Positions 58,493-64,000 of a stretch of 64,000 nucleotides of DNA are shown here, piece by piece. Origin of the DNA: Bos javanicus. Taxonomy: Eukaryota; Chordata; Mammalia; Artiodactyla; Bovidae. The position numbers were made by a program, and so were the translations under genes. How positions within the stretch are numbered: position 1 is the first letter of the stretch; each line of letters opens with the position of its first letter. Where the stretch lies: the NCBI RefSeq assembly GCF_032452875.1, contig NC_083876.1, forward strand, positions 8,370,001-8,434,000. Reading direction: 5' to 3'. Under the pieces are notes generated by a model that worked only from the letters and a program-made list of their open reading frames with translations, was not told the origin of the DNA and ran no database searches.

Positions 58493-58985
58493 TCCCTCTA
58501 AGTCGTCCCAGTGCACCAGCCCCAAGCATCCAGTATCATGCATCGAACCTGGACTGGTGACTCATTTCATATATGATATTATACATGTTTCATTGCCATT
58601 CTCCCAAATCATCCCACCCTCTCCCTCTCCCACAGAGTCCAAAAGACTGTTCTATACATCAGTGTCTCTTTTGCTGTCTCGTATACAGGGTTATCGTTAC
58701 CATCTTTCTAAATTCCATATATATATGCGTTAGTATACTGTATTGGTGTTTTTCTTTCTGGCTTACTTCACTCTGTATAATAGGCTCCAGTTTCATCCAC
58801 CTCATTAGAACTGATTCAAATATATTCTTTTTAATGGATGGTACGGGGAGGGAGGAGGGAGGAGGGTTCAGGATGGGAAACACGTGTATATCTGTGGCAG
58901 ATTCATGTTGATATATGGCAAAACCAATACAATATTGTAAAGTTAAAAAAATAATAATAATCTAAATAAATAAATAAAAGCATAA
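58493..58985 (+). mobile_element. 5'-inverted (twin-primed) L1-BT 3' end
   Basis: 58493-58837 is the L1-BT ORF2 end and 3' UTR on the minus strand. 58838-58985 is the remaining 3' UTR (ggggagggaggagggaggag, caatacaatattgtaaagtt) and A-rich tail on the plus strand. The two halves meet in element coordinates at gacgac..atggta, so almost nothing is lost. An 11-bp TSD, aaaaattacca, lies at 58482-58492 and 58986-58996. It interrupts the old L1. Confidence 0.93.
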
Positions 58986-59246
58986 AAAAATTACCAGAAA
59001 ACACATAAGGAAAAAGAAAAACTTCAATTGTTTCATATCTATTTAAGAAGTTGAATCAAATGCCAGGACCAGATGGTTTCACTGATAAATTTTATAAACA
59101 TTTAAGGAAGTGATGTCTTTCAGGCTCTTCTAGAAAATAGAAGCAAAAGAAATGCTTCCTAACTATTCTGTAAGAGTAGCATTACTCTAATAGAAAAAAA
59201 GGAAAAGAAAGAAAGAAAAAAGAAAACTGAAACCCATAACTTGTAT

Positions 59247-59445
59247 GAAGAAGTGAAGTTGCTCAGTAGTGTATGACTCTTTGCAACCCATGGACTGTAG
59301 CTTACCAGGCTCCTCCGTCCATGGAATACAGGCAAGAGTGTTGGTGTGGTTTGCCATTTCCTTCTCCAGGGGAACTTCCTGACCCAGGGATCAAACCTGG
59401 GTCTCCCACATGGCAGGCAGATGCTATACTCATTGAGCCACCATA
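59247..59445 (-). mobile_element. Bov-tA SINE nested in old L1 ORF2
   Basis: A reverse-orientation SINE, from aagtgaagttgctcagtagt to the tRNA head ctcattgagccaccatatg. The old L1 RT sequence continues on both sides. Confidence 0.88.
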
Positions 59446-59979
59446 TGCAAAAATCCTCAAAAAATATTACCAAATAATATTCAACAATGTATATAAAAAT
59501 TATACAACAAAGACCAAGTGAGATTTATTCCAGCCAGACATGAGTGTTTCAGCATTCAAACATCAATCAATGTAATTTAACATATTACCAGGATAAAGTA
59601 GAAAAAAACATAAGATAATATCAACTGATACAAAAATGTATTTGACAACATATCACTTCTGGTCACAATAAAAACTCTCAGCTAGCTAAGAATAGAGGGG
59701 AATTTCTTCAACCCAAACTAAAGACATCTACAAAAAAGCCCTACAGGTAACATCATACTTACAATGAGAAATCGGATGTTATCTCCTTAAAATGGGGAGA
59801 AGGAATGGTCTCTCAACATTTCTATTCAAACTGTGCTGAAAGTCCTAGCCATTGCAAAGAGACAAAAAAAGGAAATACAGTATATACTGATCAGGAACAC
59901 AGAAAAACACTGCACCCCCCCCCCTTTTTTAATGACATGATTGTCTATGTAGAAAATCCCAAGAATTGACAACAAAACC

Positions 59980-60765
59980 CTTGTAATGCAGATGACACCA
60001 CCCTTATGGCAGAAAGTGAAGAGGAACTCAAAAGCCTCTTGATGAAAGTGAAAGAGGAGAGTGAAAAATTGCCTTAAAGCTGAACATTCAGAAAACTAAG
60101 ATCATGGCATCTGGTCCCATCACTTCATGGGAAATAGATGGGGAAACGGTGGAAACAGTGTCACACTTTATTTTTTGGGCTCCAAAAACACTGCAGATGG
60201 TGATTGCAGCCATGAAATTAAAAAGACGCTTACTCCTTGGAAGGAAAGTTATGACCAACCTAGATAGCGTATTCAAAAGCAGAGACATTACTTTGCCAGC
60301 AAAAGTCCGTCTAGTCAAGGCTATGGTTTTTCCAGTGGTCATGTATGGACATGAGAGTTGGACTTTGAAGAAGGCTGAGCCCCAAAGAATTGATTCTTTT
60401 GAACTGTGGTGTTGGAGAAGACTCTTGAGAGTCCCTTGGACTGCAAGGAGATCCAACCAGTCCATTCTAAAGATCAGTCCTGGGTGTTCTTTGGAAGGAC
60501 AGATTCTAAAGCTGAAACTCCAGTACTTTGGCCACCTCATGCGAAGAGTTGACTCATTGGAAAAGACTGTTGCTGGGAGGGACTGTGGGCAGGAGAAGAA
60601 GGGGACGACAGAGGATGAGATGGCTGGATGGCATCACTGACTCGATGGACATGAGTTTGAGTGAAACTATGGGAGTTGGTGATGGACAGGGAAGCCTGGT
60701 GTGCTGCAATTCATGGAGTTGCAGAGTCAGACACAACTGAGTGACTAAACTGAACTGAACTGAAT
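59980..60765 (+). mobile_element. BovB 3' fragment nested in old L1
   Basis: A plus-strand BovB starting at the RT palm (atgcagatgacaccaccctt) and running to gcagagtcagacacaactga and the (ctgaa)n tail at 60765. 5'-truncated. Confidence 0.93.
60104..60640 (+). pseudogene. BovB C-terminal protein, long open remnant
   Basis: 178 codons are open: S-G-P-I-T-S-W-E-I-D-G-E-T-V-E-T-V-S, G-R-K-V-M-T-N-L-D-S-V, V-V-M-Y-G-H-E-S-W-T-L-K, L-W-C-W-R-R-L-L-R-V-P-W-T and L-K-L-K-L-Q-Y-F-G-H-L-M. This domain, after the RT palm, is conserved among BovB copies; I know no assigned enzymatic activity for it. There is a small frame disturbance (W-A-P-K-T-L-Q-M-V) and one missing codon. It is the longest uninterrupted BovB frame on the plus strand here, so the copy is young. 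Confidence 0.88.
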
Positions 60766-60783
60766 TATAGAAATGTTGTTGGA

Positions 60784-62461
60784 GTTAGAAAGTGTTCTAG
60801 TTTCATTCTTTTATAAGTGGTTGACCAGTTTTCCCAGCACCACTTGTTAAAGAGATTGTCTTTAATTCATTGTATATTCTTGCCTCCTTTGTCAAAGATA
60901 AGGTGTCCATATGTGCGTGGATTTATCTTTGGGCTTTCTATTTTGTTCCATTGATCAATATTTCTGTCTTTGTGCCAGTACCATACTGTCTTGATAACTG
61001 TGGCTTTGTAATAGAGCCTGAAGTCAGGCAGGTTGATTCCTCCAGTTCTATTCTTCTTTTTCAAGATAGCTTTGGCTATTCAAGGTTTTTTGTATTTCCA
61101 TACAAATTGTGAAATTATTTGTTCTAGCTCTGTGAAGAATACTTTCTAACACTTTCTAACTCCATACACAAAAATAAACTCTAAATGGATTAAAGATCTC
61201 AACGTAAGACCAGAAACTATAAAACTCCTAGAGGAGAACATAGGCAAAACACTCTCCGACATACATCACAGCAGGATCCTCTATGATCCACCTCCCAGAA
61301 TATTGGAAATAAAAGCAAAAATAAACAAATGGGACCTAATTAAACTTAAAAGCTTCTGCACAACAAAGGAAACTATTAGCAAGGTGAAAAGGCAGCCTTC
61401 AGAATGGGAGAAAATAATAGCAAATGAAGCAACTGACAAACAACTAATCTCAAAAATATACAAGCAATTCCTACAGCTCAACTCCAGAAAAATAAATGAC
61501 CCAATCAAAAAAATGGGCCAAAGGACTAAATAGACATTTCTCCAAAGAAGACATACAGATGGCTAACAAACACATGAAAAGATGCTCAACATCACTCATG
61601 ATCAGAGAAATGCAAATCAAAACCACTAAGAGGTACCATTTCACGCCAGTCAGAATGGCTGCGATCCAAAAGTGTACAAGCAATAAATGCTGGAGAGGGT
61701 GTGGAGAAAAGGGAACCCTCTTACACTGTTGGTGGGAATGCAAACTAGTACAGCCACTATGGAGAACAGTGTGGAGATTCCTTAAAAAACTGGAAATAGA
61801 ACTGCCTTATGACCCAGCAATCCCACTGCTGGGCATACACACTGAGGAAACCAGAATTGAAAGAGACACGTGTACCCCAATGTTCATCACAGCACTGTTT
61901 ATAATAGCCAGGACATGGGAGCAACCTAGATGTCCATCAGCAGATGAATGGATAAAGAAAGCTGTGGTACATATACACAATGGAGTATTACTCAGCCATT
62001 AAAAAGAATACATTTGAATCAGTTCTAATGAGGTGGACGAAACTGGAACCTATTATACAGAGTGAAGTAAGCCAGAAAGAAAAACACCAATACAGTATAC
62101 TAACGCATATATATGGAATTTAGAAAGATGGTAACAATAACCCTGTGTACGAGACAGCAAAAGAGACACTGATGTATGGAACAGTCTTATGGACTCTGTG
62201 GGAGAGGGAGAGGGTGGGGAGATTTGGGAGAATGGCATTGAAACATGTATAATATCATGTATGAAACGAGTCGCCAGTCCAGGTTCGATGCACGATACTG
62301 GATGCTTGAGGCTGGTGCACTGGGATGATCCAGAGGGAGGGTATGGGGAGGGAGGAGGGAGGAGGGTTCAGGATGGGGAACACAGGTATACCTGTGGCGG
62401 ATTCATTTCAATATTTGGCAAAACTAATACAATATTGTAAAGTTTAAAAATAAAATAAAAT
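60784..62461 (+). mobile_element. 5'-inverted (twin-primed) L1-BT, 1.7 kb
   Basis: 60784-61140 is ORF2 sequence on the minus strand. 61141-62461 is the remainder of ORF2, the 3' UTR and the A-rich tail on the plus strand. The inverted end (cactttctaac) and the sense start (aacactttctaactcc) overlap in element coordinates by about 15 bases. A perfect 13-bp TSD, aaatgttgttgga, lies at 60771-60783 and 62462-62474. It is inserted in the old L1 just downstream of a BovB. Confidence 0.94.
61496..62002 (+). pseudogene. L1 ORF2p C-terminal (Cys-rich) domain
   Basis: 168 codons are open. The L1 Cys-motif is intact as C-x3-C-x7-H-x4-C (C65, C69, H77, C82 of this frame; C-W-R-G-C then L-L-H-C-W-W-E-C). 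It is followed by P-A-I-P-L-L-G-I-H and A-R-T-W-E-Q-P-R-C-P. Upstream, the same domain continues in the frame 61303-61533. The break is one extra A in the A run at 61507-61513. The frame ends at L-L-S-H-stop. The domain is needed for L1 RNP function, but this copy lacks EN and RT. Confidence 0.9.
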
Positions 62462-63499
62462 AAATGTTGTTGGATACAAGGCTTACCTACCAAAGTTGGT
62501 TGCTTTCCTGTATATTAGAAATGAAAAATTGGAATTTAAAATAATACTACCATTCACATTAATAACCCAAAATGAAGTACATAAGACTAAATCTAACAAA
62601 ACTTACAAGATTTGTATACTTGTATAAAGCTGCAAAAGTTCCATGAGAGACAGAAAAGAAAATCTAAAAATGGGCAGGAGATCTACATAGACATTTCTCT
62701 GAAGAAGACATACAGATGGTTAATAAACACATGAAAATATGCTCAACATTGCTCATTACTAGATAAATACAAACCAAAACTACAATGAAGTATCATCTTA
62801 CACTGGTCAGAATGGCCATCATTAAAGAATCTACAAGTAATAAATGCTGAAGAGGGTGTGAAGAAAAGGGAACTCTCTTGCATTGTTGGTGGGAATGTAA
62901 ATTGATACAGCCACTGTGGAGAACAGTAAGGAATCTCCATACTAGGAACAGAACTTCCATGTGACCCAACAATCTAATTACTGGGCATATACCCTGAGAA
63001 AACCATAACTTAAAGAGACACATATACCCCAATTTTCATTGCAGCATTATTTACAATAGCTAGGGCATGGAAGCAACATAGATGTCAATGAACAGTTGAA
63101 GGGATAAAGAAGCTATGGTATACATACAATGGAATATTACTCAGCCATAAAAAAGAAGGAATTTGAGTCAGTCCTAATGAGATGGATGAACCTAGAGCCT
63201 ATTACACAGAGTGAAGTAAGTCAGAAAGGGGAAAACAAATATCATATATGAACACATATATGGAATCTATAAAGATGGTACTGCAAATAGGTTTATTTGC
63301 ATAACAGAATTCTGGATACAGTGGGGGAAGGAGAGGGTGGGATGAACTGAGAGCGTAGCATGGAAACATACATTACATTATGTAAAATAGATAGCCAGTG
63401 GGAATTTGCTATATGACATAGGGAGATCAACCCAGTGATCTGTGACAACCTAGATGGGTGGGGTTGGGTGGGAGATGGGAGGGAGGTTCAAGAATTAAG

Positions 63500-64000
63500 G
63501 TTGATGTTCTGTCCCTAAGTCCTGCCTGACTCTTGGCAACCCCATGGACAGCAGTGTGCCAGGCTTTCCTGTCCCTCACTATCTCCGGGAGTTTGCTCAA
63601 ACCCATGTTTATTGAGTCAGTGATACTATCCAACCATCTCATCCTCTGTAGCCTGATCATTCTGCCTTTAATCTTCCCTAGCATCAGGGTCTTTTCCAAT
63701 GAGTTGTCTCATCTCATCAGATGGCCAAAATACTGAAGCTTCAGCTTCAGCCTCAGTCCTACCAATGAATATTCAGTGTTTATTTCCTTTTGGTGCTCAG
63801 GCTTCTTTATGGTCCAACTTTCACATCCTTACGTGACTAATGAAAAAAACATAGCTTTGACTATATGGACCTTTGTTGACAAAATGATGTCTCTTCTTTT
63901 TGACATGTTCTCTAGGTTTGTGATAGATTTTCTTCCAAGGAGCAAGTATCTTTTAATTCCATGACCACAGTCACCATCTACAGTGATTTTGGAGCCCAAG
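63500..64000 (-). mobile_element. BovB 3' fragment running off the window
   Basis: A minus-strand BovB from gttgatgttctgtccctaag to ttttggagcccaag at the window edge. It covers the tail and C-terminal domain. Its 5' extent lies outside the window. Confidence 0.9.

Larger units (their letters stand above)
52150..63499 (+). mobile_element. Old, nearly full-length L1 with seven nested insertions
   Basis: A plus-strand old L1. The 5' UTR begins about 52150 (ccagtgtcagctctgacatg). ORF1 lies around 53200-54100 (acattcaagaactgtgggtc, ctcagagaacacgaag). ORF2 starts near 54760 (ctacaagaaacccac). The endonuclease runs to 55370, the linker is at 57929-58490, RT parts are at 58997-59979, and the C-terminus and 3' UTR are at 62475-63499. 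Without nested elements it is about 5.3 kb. Frames are heavily decayed. The inserts are SINEs at 53553, 54482 and 59247, BovB at 55371 and 59980, and L1-BT at 58493 and 60784. Confidence 0.82.

Noticed and set aside
59915..59927. C-run followed by T-run
   Set aside because: A homopolymer within decayed old L1 RT sequence. No regulatory meaning can be supported.
61496..62002. Possibility of an active L1 at this locus
   Set aside because: The copy is 5'-truncated and inverted. It lacks EN and most of the RT, and it has a frameshift.
1..64000. CRISPR arrays, phage, plasmid or bacterial operon features
   Set aside because: No regularly spaced short repeats, ribosome-binding sites or packed genes. 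The repeat content is unambiguously ruminant nuclear DNA.

Overview
The window is noncoding nuclear DNA from a ruminant, most likely a cattle-type bovid. The evidence is the repeat content: about twenty pieces of the RTE-clade LINE BovB, several ruminant L1 (L1-BT type) copies, about seventeen tRNA-Glu-derived Bov-tA/BovA SINE insertions, and a BTMAR-like mariner MITE. I found no host protein-coding exon, tRNA, rRNA, CRISPR array or operon structure that I can support. Nearly every reading frame longer than 80 codons is a decayed retrotransposon protein or its antisense shadow.

Layout. 1-9 kb: old unique sequence, two SINEs, a BovB (2135-4455) carrying a nested solo LTR, a second BovB and an L1M-type 3' end. 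9.1-18.1 kb: one nested stack. A BovB with an inverted 5' half is interrupted by a 5.9-kb L1-BT (itself holding a SINE and a short BovB tail) and by another BovB. 18-25 kb: unique DNA with BovB and SINE fragments and a MIR. 25.46-26.99 kb: a chimeric L1 retrocopy with a serial poly(A)/AATAAA structure between perfect 16-bp target-site duplications (TSDs). 27-32.4 kb: a plus-strand BovB, a minus-strand BovB fragment, SINEs and a possible unidentified retropseudogene. 32.4-35.2 kb: an older L1 interrupted by two head-to-head younger L1 segments. 35.6 kb: the mariner MITE. 36-41.5 kb: BovB copies in both orientations. 41.5-50.7 kb: the longest stretch poor in young repeats, holding SINE clusters, ancient repeats and one probable ERV LTR. 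50.8-52.0 kb: another BovB. 52.15-63.5 kb: an old, nearly full-length L1 expanded about two-fold by at least seven nested insertions, three of which have the 5'-inverted (twin-primed) structure. The window ends inside another BovB.

How the elements relate. BovB and L1 each supply an APE-type endonuclease and a reverse transcriptase. The Bov-tA SINEs share the BovB 3' terminus and are understood to be mobilised by BovB. None of the copies here looks autonomous: all are 5'-truncated, internally deleted, frameshifted or interrupted. The main value of the window is as a well-preserved record of target-primed reverse transcription. It holds many TSD pairs, four or more 5' inversions, nested insertion order, and one likely 3' transduction or chimeric-RNA event.
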